Source of the DNA: Phoenix dactylifera
Lineage: Eukaryota; Streptophyta; Magnoliopsida; Arecales; Arecaceae
Assembly (NCBI RefSeq): GCF_009389715.1
Contig: NW_024068487.1
Location: forward strand, 1-64,000
Reading direction: 5' to 3'
DNA length: 64,000 nt
A program made the translations under genes and the position numbers. This document shows positions 1 through 12,070 of this stretch, in pieces (position 1 is the stretch's first letter; each line of letters begins with the position of its first letter). Below the pieces are notes generated by a model that saw only the letters and a list, made by a program, of their open reading frames with translations, was not told where the DNA came from and made no database searches.

Positions 1-1422
1 AATATAAAAATTCTAATATTATTCCCAATAGTGCATCACATTAATCTCAAGCTTCAGAGGTTAAGGTTGTGCTGGATTTGAAACTTCTCAAAGCACTTTG
101 CAGAAGGTAGGAGGAGAAAAGCAATCTGATTGGAAAATAATATTCTGCAGCATTAAGCTTATTCGCATTAGAAGGAGATAGACATGCTGTTGAAGGATGA
201 CAGACTCCATTGCTGCAGAATATCGTTGAGTTCTTTCGTTAAATCCGCTATACCCATTTACCTGAGCCTTTCCCTGGCGAAAAGCAGAGGACCTGATCTA
301 TGCTCTTACAAAGAAAATGATCGAGATGGCAGTAGAAAAAACACAAATATTGATGGACAGAAAAGATGCAAACTTCGGCAAATTAAAAGCTGCTCATAAC
401 TTGGCAACTGAAATTGCCTTGACTTCTTAAATTTAAAAGGAGAATGGAAAATATTACTCCATACATGCCATATTCTACAGTGAAGTCTGTATTTGGCTCG
501 AGAGGCTTTGTTACCGAACAACTTTCTTCAAATTAGCGTAAGAGAAGCAATTTTGTTTCGAAAACCTGAATGGAAAGTTTTCTTGGTTCTTTTGAAACTA
601 TACAATAGAGAAGCAATTTTTTTCAAAAAGTGGGCACCCTTGTTCGACTGGATAGTCAGGATGGTGTTTTAGAAGGGCTCTATCTTGTCATATATTTCTT
701 TTACATGGTCTGATGAATGGCTATCAAACAACACACACCGCAAATGACACAGCATGCGCTCGTAGACTGTCTTATTTGATGGCCATCTATCTCCTGATGG
801 CAGCTATCCACGGCTGCACAGCATGTTGCAGTGCCGTGCGTGTGCCACAGATGATCCATGCCTGAGAAATATTGCTTCGACTTCCTTCAAGGGTTCGGCC
901 AATTTGTTTTGTTACTGTGTACAAGACATGGAAAGGGTGGCTGCATGCCATTTGGTCCTCTGGCTGATTTGTGCCTTTGAGATGGCTTTGTGCTTACAGC
1001 TAGTTATCAAATCTGCTAAATACTTGGATGGAACCTTCTCAACCTAAAACTGTACTTTATAGTCAACTGCATATTTATCAGAAAATATTCTTGGAAGGCA
1101 GATATGGTGATGTATAAGACATAGAAATGATATACACAAGAAGAAGGAATTAATGACAGGTAATACCACATCATTAAAGATACCTTACTCGACATCTATT
1201 GGTTGTTGCGGAGAATCTAGGAACAAATGCTTAACAATTAATTTAGAGTAAATCACAATTTATAAAAAATGATAATTTTATAAGAATATTAATATAATTT
1301 TATATATTTAAGAGGTATACAACTATACATGTAAAAGAAAAGAAAAAAAACTCAAAAGTTAAACGCAAGTGAAGTCGTAATCACGAACAACCAGATTGAT
1401 AGGGCTATTGAGCATTTGAGAC
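1..1422. other. Non-genic segment
   Basis: No open reading frame here resembles a known protein; the reading frames are short and of ordinary composition. At about 711-830 there is a patch with a motif (ATGGCTATCAAACAA, then CTGATGGCAGC about 65-75 bases on) that recurs at 39729-39845, so at least that part is probably an old dispersed repeat. The stretch 1240-1340 is AT-rich. I see nothing else I can name. Confidence 0.5.
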
Positions 1423-1425
1423 TAA

Positions 1426-1899
1426 GGGCTCGTTTGGTTCGCGGGAAAAGAAGGGGGGAAAGTGTGGTCAACGGGAAAGTAACGAGATGCCTCTTGTTTG
1501 GTTGGAGTTTTCAAAGGAGAGAGAAGAAAAAGTTGAATTCCCTTGGGAATATGATTCCCACATTTCATGGGAAAGTCTTTTCCATGAGAAACATGGGAAA
1601 GTTACTTTTCCATGAGGGAGGAATTACTCCATTTTTACTTTTTTCCAAAAAGTCCCTTCAGCATTAAAGAAGCATTAAAGAGACATTAAAAACCTAATTT
1701 TTATTAAGGGCGAATTATACATAACTTTTCTAGGAAAGTGGATGGCCAACCAAACATAAGCACTTTGGAAATTTGTCATTTTTCCATGGTCAACCAAACA
1801 TGCCAAAAGTACTTTCCTAGGCATCCTTTTCCTAGGAATTTGTTTTTCAGGAATCATATTCCTAGGAGAAAAAATGCTTCCCGCGAACCAAACGAGCCC
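1426..1899. mobile_element. Tourist-like (PIF/Harbinger-type) MITE
   Basis: A 474-base non-coding element bounded by perfect 22-base terminal inverted repeats starting GGGCTCGTTTGGTTCG (1426-1447 and 1878-1899). It is flanked on both sides by the trinucleotide TAA (1423-1425 and 1900-1902), the target duplication typical of PIF/Harbinger elements. The interior repeats short motifs such as CATGGGAAAG and CCTAGGAA and contains no transposase reading frame, so it is non-autonomous. The perfect ends suggest a fairly recent insertion. Superfamily is inferred from TIR style and TSD length, not from a transposase. Confidence 0.85.
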
Positions 1900-1902
1900 T
1901 AA

Positions 1903-4700
1903 ATGGAGGAAGGAGAGGAAAGAGGTGGGAATGGCCAATGAATTTTATAGGAGCGGAGCTTGATTCTTGTATTCCTTGGGCTCGGTTTTGGGGAGTTGGA
2001 TTCCAAATTCCAATGCGCTACCTGTTCCAGATCCTAGGCCTGTATCGCTACTCTGATCACTCTTAGGTGTGACTTCGATCCTAGCGTTCAATTCATGAAC
2101 CGAAAATTCTCTGGAGATCGTGAGCTTCTCGAGCTATATATCATCTTCTCCTTCCGGGCCGACGGAGTCGATGCCGGCTGGAAGGCATTGAATTCCGATC
2201 GGCGGGCGGCACCGCATGATTTCCAAGAGAAAAACGGGGGCTGAGATCAGGTTTTGGTGAAGCGGTTTATATGGGTGAAGCTGACGAAGCGGTTTGTAAC
2301 ATTCTGGGGCAAAGTTTCAAGCTTGCCCACCCAGATTTCCCTCGTTCTGGTTGTTGTTTGGGAGAGAATCTCGGATGGATGTCATTTTGTTTATTTTTAT
2401 TTTTTATTGGACTTTTTGACCATCCATGCACGGAAAAGAAACGCGACGTATTTTATATACGAATTCCTCGTGTTTTTTCATTTGAAATCTTGCGCATGGA
2501 TTTCAAGCAGAGAATCGAAATGATATCTTTTGGAAAAAAAGAAAAAATCAGAGTCGAGCTATCTGAAGCCTTACGGAGACATCGAAGAAAGTTTCAATTT
2601 AGTAGTAGAACATTGATTCTCATTGTTGGTGACTTGGTATACTATCAGTCACTCGGATGGATTAGATCGTCTGGCTGATTTCCCTTTTTTTCTGCCTCTA
2701 ATCTTTCTCGACATGTTTGAGCTCTTAACATGGCTGACATTGTAGGAGTTCGGTTCTCGTCTGTAATGTTTTGATTTCTTTTTATGTTGTTGGGGCACTA
2801 AGCCCCCTAATGTTACAAAAAAGGTGAATATATCTAATTTTTACGTATGATATTTATTAAATGTCATTACCTTCAAGTTTCCAATCTGATTAAAAGTTTT
2901 TCCTTTCATCACATATTTAGACTCACAGATTTTTTTTTATTTGACAATCATTAAAAGATATGACAATCAACTATTGCTTCAGTTTTCCTTTTCCAGCATG
3001 CATTGGGCCCACGATCCCATAATACCTTCTCCCAAAAAATCCTTATTGAAAAAATTATAGCTTACACGAAAGATCTAGATGTATTGCTGTGGGGCCAATC
3101 ACTAGACGGGCATAAGATGAATGTAATCCACACAAACATATCTAGGTTGCGTGCAGTGCACGCAATAATTTCTCCCCTACTGGTTAGATGTTCCAGGCAT
3201 GAATATAGAATAAGAAAAGATATACGTTAGATCATGGAATTTTTAGGGGCAAGAAAATTCCCGATTTAGTGCGTAATAGATGTATGTTTTTTTATTCTAA
3301 GCTCTATGCCTAGCTTTTCTGGTATTCAAAACAAGGTTTTCACAATGGTCAATATCTTTTATGGTGTTCATACGGTTTTAACTTGAATGTCCTAGTTTCC
3401 TCTGAGTCCAAGACTCCAAATTCTAATACCCAACAACTCTTAAGCTTACAGAGCCTTTATCTCCATCACCTTCCTCACACAGTGATGGGCCTTGTGAAAG
3501 AAGTTCATTTGCCCATTCCCTACTCACTTACCAGCCCATATGAAGAAAGGGTATTTATTTGTGTTTATACAGGTTTTAATTTTTTGGATGGCTTTGGTAA
3601 AATATTATTTCTAGGTGTTAACTTATTAAAGTGGGGATTAGTTAGAAATGTGATATGAGGATTCTATTCAATAGTAGAATGAGTTCACCAGCGTGGTGTC
3701 CTAAGAGCAAAAGCTCTTGCAAGAGAAGCTAGTGGAGGATAGCTTAAGGCTTTGGAGGGTTAGGGCAGGGCTCCTAGGGTCCGAGTTTCTTGGGCACTGA
3801 ATTCTTCTGCACGGCCATGATGCATAAATGCTTCAAATGGCTTAAAGAATGTGTGGCCTCTTTGGAATTGTCAATGCTCAAATATTTGTTTCATTCTTCC
3901 TCAAATATATTGTAGCTTGTATTTTTAGATAATTTTTTGATCCTTGCATTTTGTAATTTCCTTTTTTGGATGACGACTCTTTATAGTTTCTTATTTTTAT
4001 GGATGTATGCTAGAATCATAATTTTTTATTAACTTTATCTTTTATGATTATGCAACTATTGTTTATATGTGCCCATTCAATTCTTACTTCCAACAATTTT
4101 TTATTATGGTTATTATTTCTTGCTTCAATAAATGCTTACTAAAATTATAATTTTTATTATTAATATTTTCTCAAAATTTGTTTTGTATCTAAAATTCTAA
4201 ATAGAAAAAAATATGAAATATAAATATATTTTAATATCTGAATATATTTTCATCTATTTAGGATAAATATGGATGTTAATTTGATATTTGTTTGAAAATA
4301 TAGATATCAATATGGGTATTATCAAACTCCAATCCGAATCAGATCTAATCTCAGATTTATAATTTTTTAGTAAAAAGGATATAATTTTCAAAATCCAAAA
4401 TAAGTTTTTCAAATGTAGCGGAGTCTCCGACGCCAGCTTTACTCTGTCTTCCACCAGATGTCGGTTTCGGAGCAGGTAGTGTACTGTACTTGAAGATTAA
4501 GAAAGGCCATCGCCTTTTGTTTTGGATTCTTCGTCCCCGGAGCCACCTTTCCCCCTGAGAGCCCCACACTCCTTCCTTACCTTTCCCTTCCTCTTCCCTA
4601 AACCCTATGAAACCCTTCTCCTCCTCCTCTTCCTCAAAGTCCACAGAATCAGAAAGAATACTCTACGAAACAGCATTTACGCTCGCATCGGTACGAGGAT
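1903..4700. other. Non-genic segment upstream of the MEE60-like gene
   Basis: Frames such as 2271-2678 have no recognisable domain and GC-neutral codon use, so I do not call them genes. A short GGGGC/GCCCC hairpin followed by ATGTTACAAAAAA at about 2790-2822 looks like the 3' end of an old LINE, but no coding part is attached. 3880-4400 is strongly AT-rich. Composition changes sharply near 4430 as the GC-rich promoter and leader of the gene at 4885 begin. Confidence 0.4.
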
Positions 4701-4884
4701 CCGCTCTCTCTTTGATGGATGAGTAAGTAACACGCCCTCCCTAAGTACAGTTGTTGTTGTTTTTTTTTTCTCTTCCAAAGAAGGAAAAATCCCCCTTGTT
4801 TCCCCTTCTTTTTCTGTCTGTCTTCCGGATCGGAGGACAAGAACACGGGGCCAAGGAAGGACTGAGTGGTGCGAGCGATCGGCG

Positions 4885-5407
4885 ATGGGTGAGACGCGGA
4901 GCACGACGAGCATCCACGTGACGGCGCTGGACGGGCTGGTGAATGTGAATTCGCTCTTCACGATCGCCGTCTTCGTGGGGCTCTCCCTCACCTCCCCGGG
5001 CCAGCGGAGCCTCGAAGGGAACTCCGCCTGCGACGGCCGGCCAGGACGTCATCCGCAACCTCCTGGTTTTCGAGGTGGTCTCCTTCAGCTTCTTCCTCTT
5101 CTCCAGCCTCGTCGCGCAGGGCCTCAAGCTCGCCATCAATCTTATAAACAGCAACGACGTCGACGACGCCTTCCGGGCACACATCAACGCGCGGGCGCTC
5201 CGCCTCGGGATGCTGGCCTCGGCCGTGGGCTCCATGATGGGCTGCCTCTTCCTGCTGCTCTCCATGGTCAACGTCATCCAGATCCGCCTCGGGATGCTCT
5301 CCTGCGGCAGCGCCGCCGCCGTCCGGGCGGTGGCGGCGCTCGTCACTCTCGTCTCCACCGCCCTCGTCGTCTACATCTCCACCGTCCTCTATGCCTTCAC
5401 TCATTGA
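4885..5407 (+). CDS. MEE60-like small membrane protein, interrupted by a 1-base frameshift
   Basis: A plant-specific membrane protein of unknown biochemical role; the N-terminus (GETRSTTSIHVTALDGLVNV) and the tail YISTVLYAFTH resemble the family whose Arabidopsis member is annotated MEE60 (maternal effect embryo arrest). The reading starts at ATG 4885 and runs in one frame to about 5035. It then continues in the +1 frame (QDVIRNLLVFEVVSFSFFLF) to the TGA at 5405-5407. Removing one base in the C/G-rich run GGCCGGCCAGG around 5035-5045 gives a continuous 173-residue protein with four hydrophobic helices: about residues 24-36, 57-77, 105-130 and 143-168. No GT/AG pair could repair the frame by splicing. 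It is single-exon and very GC-rich, typical of monocot genes. Either a recent pseudogene or a sequence error; I favour error or very recent loss because the rest is intact. Family call from memory, moderately sure. Confidence 0.75.
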
Positions 5408-8400
5408 GTCATCCGACCAGCCTGCTACCTTCCTCTTTGCTAGGTTTCGTTCTTGCTCTTCCTTTAATTTTTTTTTTCTTATTTGGAATGAATGAAAAAA
5501 AACAGATTTTTTTTTAAGTGGCTTCATTTACCTTTTCGGTTTTTTCGTTCGATTTATCATTGAATGATGTCCTCCGATAGGAGCAGAGCTTGTGATCCGA
5601 CTGAATTGGAGTTTAAATTGAGGAGTTGCTGGCTGGATGGATAGATCGAGTTGTTTTAAGTTTGTTATTCGTTTGATCTTGACACTTGATTTCAGGAGTC
5701 AGAATGAGTTTAATTCTAAACTTCGATCGGCGAGGCGCCTGTCCGATTCTGGCCGGGCCTGCGTCCGATCACCCCACCCCAATTCCTCCGGACTCGGAAT
5801 CCCCAAACGATGGAAAATCCCTGACCTACTTCCTTCCTTCCTTCTTCTTCTCCTCTCAATCCCATGGAACGCGTCAAGCGTGGCCCCGATTCCACCTCCG
5901 ATCCCTTCTTCCAATAAACCCTCGACTCCCCGATCGCCTCACAAGAGACCACGGCCCCCCGAATCGAACGCCTCGAGCTGCGACTCCGTGGTGGCCAATC
6001 AAGGAAGCATCAAAGGTCTCATATTCTCTGCTTTGCGTCAGATTCCCGATCTGGTTGCCGGATTGCTCTTTCCTGTGAAAGGAGAAGATATCGTGGGTAT
6101 GGAGGACAGTGCAGTGAGGGTGAGCTTGAAGCTCATAAGGAGTCGGCGGGTGAGATTGGCGTAGGGATACTTCGGTCTAAATCCAAGGTCGAGATATCCA
6201 ACATTTCTTCCGCACCACCTTTTGTGTTTCTTGCTCGTTATGTCCGTGTTTGATGAAATGTTTCTTTGAAAAAAAATTGCCTTGGTGAAATGTTTTTTTG
6301 ACTTCCTGTCCAAGGATGGCCAGGTGTTTTTTTGATGGTAATGTTGACCGAGTCAGTGCTGGTTCAATTCATCCATGCATTCTACGCTAGCGGATCTATA
6401 TTGGTTGGCAGCTCTGTGGAATCCCAGATTCTCAACTTACGGATGACAGGCTTTGTCGTAGGAGCTGAGCCAACAACTGCATTTATACGGGTCATTCTTG
6501 AACAAAAGGAGTATTTTGTATCTGAATAGATTTTATGAACCCGCTTTGTATCTGTTTTTCGGTCTTTATAGAGTATTTTGTCTCGATTCTAATGGCAATA
6601 CTCGCATGAAACTAGTATGAGTTGCCGATGTAGAAAAAAAAAAGAAGCAAGGGCAGAATATAGGGCTGGTGCTGGTATTCCTGGAACCATGCTGCATCCT
6701 TGAAACTTGATTCAGAGCTCCCTCTGTTTAAGAAGGCCTTGAGGAAAATTGGAATTCTCAATTCTTTATGACGTCTAGGAGATAGAATATTATCAGGAAC
6801 AAACTAATTATAATTATTTTTGTCTTTATGCACAAGCATATTGCCATATGTTGCAACGGATTTATCAAAATTGGAGGTGGACAATATTTGTTTGGGCAAG
6901 TATCAGATTCTTCACGTTAGATTTGTGCATTATAATTAATTTCTACAACAAGACCAAATTATATTTCTTCCATGAAATTTCTGCAGGGAGGGCAGGTTTA
7001 GTCTTATAAAGGCATGATGGCCTCCAGGTTATTGGCTGGCTGAGCTTTGGCTACCTTGTGAAAATGTGCAACATGTATACTGACTGTACCGTTAAACATA
7101 TTCCGTTGGCAACAACTGTTTTTTTTTAAAGCTTTTGGTAGAGAGAGGTCCATCAGCAACGGGCAACAAAAGCATTGATTTCTTTATTGAACCATATATT
7201 TTGGTATTACAACATGAAACTTGATTATAGCAGAAAGAACAAGGATAGTGACTCGAAGAGAGGTGCAGACAAAAGTCGAACCATTTCTCAGAAAACATGG
7301 AAAGACAAATCCAAGTGCCTGTGAATTTGCAGAGGCTTGTATCAATGTTTTCGAAACGATGGATGACATACAATTTCTTTTGAGTACATAACAATTAAAA
7401 CCGAAGCATCAAGGATGATGTAAAGTGCATCCACAAACACTAATATATGGACTTCCTAGCTTCGATGGTTCAGATCATTCATTAGCCAATTCAAGCATGC
7501 TTGCAGTTCCCTTGATTCAAAGAGAAGGAAAAATAAAAATGAGGATACGTAATTCACACAATCCTTCTGTTCTTTCAGAGCCCATAAAATAAACTGGATA
7601 TCTAAGTTTTCTTCTTATTCTTACTAGTATCTCTAGAGGAACCATCTCACATCTTCCAATCTCTGCTTAAACATTGGAGATAAAAAAAAATAAAAAAAAT
7701 AAAATCTGTGCCAAAAATAAGAAGCCAAACATCTAGATAGCATTGAACAGCAGTTGCTGGTCATTACAGCATTCAAACATGATCTTTGCTTCCTTTCATT
7801 GACTCCAAATCATACCATCAGAAAAACAAAACTAAATGCCGGGAAAATAAAACAATCCAAATATGAGATTCTAAGCACCTAAAACAACATGAATTCAACT
7901 AAAATTCAGCTTCAAATTGGATGGATTATTATTGGCACAGCAGTCAAGGCAATAAAGTACACTATCTGTTTCAATCCCGATCGGCACCATCGTATTCGTG
8001 AGATTAAACGGACACAGCAGCTGACTGTTTCGCTGTTTCCTCACTTTGCGAGTTCTGATAATAGGCAGCTAGAATTTTCCACCCGCCCAGGCACATAAAA
8101 CCATCCGGAGGACTCTCTCCATTTCTTGCATACATGCGCATCTGGAGGAAAGATAGTTATATTAACATGTTAAATATAATGTTGATAGCAAAATACAATG
8201 TGAGGTAATACTTGCAGCAACAAATTAGATGATACAGATTTTCTCTCGAAAGGGCTCAATGTCTTTAAAATAAACAGTTATAATGGTTAATTATCATGCA
8301 TTGACTGGAAGGAGACAAATCAGCAGGATACATGCCATACCTTGGTTCCTGAGATGAAGAGAAAATCTTGAGCAGGAGAAGGATCAAAAAATGCCATCTT

Positions 8401-9706
8401 CTTTTCCATTGTATCATATGCTACTACCTGTGAGCATTACACATGAAGATCGACACAGTGCTATTTAGAGATTCAACTGGTAGAAGAAACATAATGTATC
8501 TCCCAAGATCTAAATATAAGATCATATTTTCAACTAAAAGGATTATGCGATGAGTTAAAGCATTTTATCTACCACTCACTGAGTCCCATTGGCATATTGT
8601 AATAGTTTTATCCACATGTAAGCCACTCAACTCAAACAAACTATAGCTTGTTGTGTATCGTTTTAATACATACAGAGCACAAAGAGCTACTATAGTAATA
8701 TTGCCAAATATATAACCAATACATTTAGCTGGTTTTCATTTGATGATGCTTTAGAAACAAGTTGGTCGCTGCAAACCAAGCCTACTTTGTTTCCCACACC
8801 AAAATGGCAAATACCAACATGTTCCCTGACTACATCTGCATGAGTCCAGCTTGTGATATGCACATTTATCACAACCAATGTCTATCCACCATGGATAAGA
8901 AATCTTCTCTACCCTTCCTGTGTGAAGTATGAACTTACTCATCGGTCTTCGTTGGGTTCTCCCCGTTCACATCACTTCTGAAAGCCCTCACTCCTTGTAT
9001 CCATCCTCTGAATTATTGGTGGTAGATTCCACCGGCCGGTTCTGACAGTGAATTGCTGCTATCCATGTTTGGTGTGTGAATTGTAGACCAGAATGCTTTC
9101 TTGACTACTTTCATCATCTTGCCCAGCTTCACAATTCGTTGCTGAACTAATCAAGATAGTTTAGACTTTGAAGGTCCAATATTGCCTCTGTGGTCCGCTC
9201 CCTTCAAATATGAACTCTGTCACTCTGCTAAGATCGACACAGTAATTCTGTATCCTGTTTAACTCCACCTCATAAATAATGGAAATAAATCTTGATTTTT
9301 TTTAAAATTTATAATATGCTACTCTTATTATGTCAAGTCCTCACCATGGTTAATACGATAGTAATGTGCTGCCACCAAAAAAAAAAAAAAAATGGCAGCA
9401 ATTCAAGGGAGAGGCTGTGATTGTAGCACCAAGATGCTTGCTCGAGACAGCAACATCTTGCGTTTGGTTTGTGGCCTCAAAATGCCTTATGTGCTTACCA
9501 AGATTCAACCGATTAGGGGCAACTACGCTGAGGCACATACAACGCACCACGCGGTTAATGATTTCTCAATTTACCACCAACCGTAGGATCTTCCATTCAG
9601 GAAGAGAAAGACGTAATGGCCATCTCAAAGTATTCCAAGCCTTTCTATTCATCTGCCAAGCCACCACTGCGTTGATTTGCACGAAGAAAGGTATATCCTT
9701 ATTCTG
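5408..9706. other. Non-genic segment
   Basis: Holds the probable 3' end of the gene at 4885 and then sequence without recognisable genes. 5637-6164 is an open frame considered separately. 6600-9700 is ordinary AT-leaning intergenic sequence with short poly-A and poly-T runs (for example 7681-7702, and 9377-9393 beside a T-rich stretch on the left), which may be LINE or SINE tails, but no coding remnant is attached to them. Confidence 0.4.
5637..6164 (+). other. Unassigned GC-rich open frame (175 codons)
   Basis: An open frame just downstream of the MEE60-like gene. The middle is proline- and serine-rich and basic (for example PRSPHKRPRPPESNAS near residues 98-113), followed by a segment, SIKGLIFSALRQIPDLVAGL, that looks like ordinary coding sequence. 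I do not recognise the protein. An overlapping frame starting MERVKRGPDSTSDPFFQ at 5864 hits a stop after 17 codons. The GC level is above that of the flanks, so it may be a decayed exon or the leader of an unannotated transcript. No splice structure or homologous domain could be established. Confidence 0.2.
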
Positions 9707-9796
9707 CGAGGAAGGTACAACCCTTTCCCCGTGACAAATGGCAGAATGATTTAGGTTTTTATGTTGATTCAACTGCTGCATGAAAAAGGATGTCTC

Positions 9797-10663
9797 GCAG
9801 CCCAGGTTTGGAGGAGGGCATCGTTTCCTCTTTCGGAGTCCGGTTCTGCGGTAGGAGAGTTTCTCTGGTAAGTCAAGTTTGTCTTGTGATGGCCGTGCAC
9901 TGTTGGGTGGGGTATTGCTGCTGTCTATCTGGTTTGTCACATTTGGCTGGATAGGAATTCCAAAGTCTTCGAGGGCAGGAGGACACCACTGAGGTTTATT
10001 GTCGAGCGAGCTCTCCATCAGGCGGTGGAGGTCATTGAGTCTGCTCAATCTGATTCATCTGTGATGGCTAGGGACATCTGGGACCCTGCATCACTACCAC
10101 AGCGCCCAGGTTTGTTCTTGTCTCTTGAGAGCCTCCACCTCCTGGCTATCTCAAGGTAAATTTTGACGGAAGCTTGCCCACTGGTGGAGATTGGGCAGGG
10201 GTGGCATTTGTGATCAGGGACCATAGGGCCAGATTGGTTGTTGCGCGGGGATGTCGTTCCTTCGAGACCTCGACATTTGGGGCGAAGCTCAGGGTTGCAT
10301 GGGAGGGTCTAGCCCGTGCGAGATATGTGCTAATGGCTGATCGGATTATTCTGGAGAGGAATTCAGCCATTTTGATTGATCGCCTCCAAGTGGAGGGTCG
10401 GGAAAGGGTGGAGCACCCACTTTTGGATGACATAAGACGGATGTTATGGAAGTGTCAGGTCATCCAGATAAGGCACGTCCCTCGAGAGGTGAATCAGACT
10501 GCCGATTGGGTCGCCTCATTCATTGCTCAGCATTCAGGCGAGTTCTTATAGCGTCAACAGTCTTAAGTTCCTTCTGTTTTCTGTAGCTTCCTTGATAGTG
10601 ATGTAGCTGGCGATGCTCGTATGCGAGCAATGTTGCAGCCGATTTAAAAAAATAAAAAAAAAA
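9797..10663 (+). mobile_element. 5'-truncated LINE (L1-type) with poly-A tail
   Basis: A truncated non-LTR retrotransposon on the + strand. It ends in an A-rich tail (about 10645-10663) and is flanked by an 8-base direct repeat GATGTCTC (9789-9796 and 10664-10671) that fits a target-site duplication. The upstream part encodes the linker region in a different frame (RTPLRFIVERALHQAVEVIE, about 9980-10040). One frameshift separates it from the RNase H domain. No reverse transcriptase remains, so it is a dead 3' fragment, as expected from target-primed reverse transcription that stopped early. Confidence 0.75.
10150..10551 (+). pseudogene. LINE RNase H-like domain (RVT_3 type)
   Basis: The C-terminal ribonuclease H domain of a plant LINE polyprotein. 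It starts in the frame YLKVNFDGSLPTGGDWAGVA, which carries the first catalytic Asp in the FDGS motif. It then shows a Glu in RVAWEGLARA and ends with REVNQTADWVASFIAQHSGE, which holds the last Asp. The usual GDS motif of the third acidic position is altered (ADRIILERNSA). There is no internal stop from YLKV to the TAA-type end at 10549-10551, but the domain is separated from upstream coding by a frameshift and has no reverse transcriptase, so it is a remnant. It closely resembles the minus-strand copy at 24.7 kb, indicating the same LINE family. Confidence 0.8.
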
Positions 10664-11422
10664 GATGTCTCCACTGTACAGATTAGCCGTTTCGTCTGAC
10701 CATGCTTTGGGCCGAGGAAGGTACAACCCCTTTCCCCGCGACAAATGGCAGAACGATTCAGCTTTTTATGTTGATTCAACTGCTGCGTGAAAAAGGATGT
10801 CTCCACCGTACAGATTGGCCGTTTTGTCTGACCAGGCTTTGGGCGGCGGGGCGGGGGGTGAAGGCGTCTGATGACAGGCAGGAGCGCCCACTGAGGGCGC
10901 CCTCCCACTTATTACAGAGGGTGTAATGGAAGGAGATGCGTTATTTGGAATCCAATGCTGGATCTACCGTTATGGTTTCCAATTGAAATGGTAAAAAAAA
11001 CCAGCCTGCCTCCTGGTCATGCATGGTGAGGTTTGGAAGTCAAGTGGACCAAGGTTGGGAGGATCATATCAAAATCCATGATGGACTTCTCGTTCCTACT
11101 GCCTACCCTTGCAAGTTATTAGGACCATTGGCTTGTTAAGAAATGAGATGAAAGAAATAAGGGTAATGCGGATTTCATTGAACAAACACTTAGAAAAATG
11201 CACATGGACTCGAAAGCAGATCTCCGAGTTGTATCTTCCGCGCAAATGAAGGATTGACCTTACTTAGCACAGATCTGCTGGTATGAATGATGTGTAAATG
11301 ATTCAACAATGGATTCGTGTGAAGGAAGATGCAACCTTCTTTTGCCTCGATTTGAGATGGCGGCCCCAGGAGTTATAAATAACTTGCAGGAAGGGGGATT
11401 ATTGTCAAGATGGAGATCCTTT

Positions 11423-12070
11423 GGACTCATTTGATTCGTGAAAACAAATTAACTTTTTTGAAATATTTTTTAAGAAAGCATTAATATGATATTTGAAAAA
11501 GTAGTTTTTACATATTTAGTTAATTATTAAAAAAATAATATAAAAATATATTTTGCATAGTAACTTATATTTGATTGAGCATTTATTTTTCTCATAAAGT
11601 TGTGCAAAATACTTCTTATGCCCTTAATGAAGTTATGTAAAATACCTGTGAAACACCGCATGCATAATTTTTAATAGATATTTTTAGATATTTGAAATAG
11701 ATATTTAAAATTTTTATTGGGTTGAGTTTTTAGAATCCTAACAATTTTTAATAGTTAGATAACTTCTTTATATAGTGATAATTTTTAATCATTATTAATA
11801 TATTTTTAATAATAAAATTATCATATCTTCTTTATATTATAGTAATTTTTAAGAGTATATTTTACTAGTTTAAGATTAACTATAAAAATAGCTATTAAAA
11901 GTATTATGGTATAGTTAAAAACATATGCAAAGAGATTTTTCTTTCTCATAAAATATAAAAAAAGTATTTTCATGAGAATGTTTTTTAAATCTCCCGACCA
12001 AAGATAAAATATTTTTTAATTTTTTATTAACCACACTTTTCTATCACCTCTTTCCGAACCCAAGGAGTCC
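11423..12070. mobile_element. AT-rich element with imperfect terminal inverted repeats (possible MITE)
   Basis: A 648-base very AT-rich block. It begins GGACTCATTTGATTCGTGAAA-like sequence and ends with the imperfect inverse (TTTCCGAACCCAAGGAGTCC). About 15 of the first 20 positions pair. Its interior has no coding potential. The target duplication is not clear, so the superfamily is open and the element is probably old. It could also be a chance inverted repeat, although the sharp compositional edges argue for an insertion. Confidence 0.5.

Larger units (their letters stand above)
9707..10843. repeat. Tandem duplication of a 131-base unit, one copy split by a LINE
   Basis: The unit starts CGAGGAAGGTACAACC. 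Copy A is in two parts: 9707-9796 and 10672-10712. Copy B is uninterrupted at 10713-10843. Joined, copy A is the same length as copy B (131 bases) and differs by roughly a dozen scattered substitutions. The gap in copy A is exactly the LINE fragment described next, so the duplication came first and the insertion second. Confidence 0.75.

Noticed and set aside
2254-2678. A 135-codon frame upstream of the MEE60-like gene
   Set aside because: No recognisable domain, an overlapping competitor frame and no splice context.
4741-5527. Long minus-strand frames of 179-205 codons opposite the MEE60-like gene
   Set aside because: GC-rich shadows with low-complexity Arg/Glu/Ala composition and no domain.
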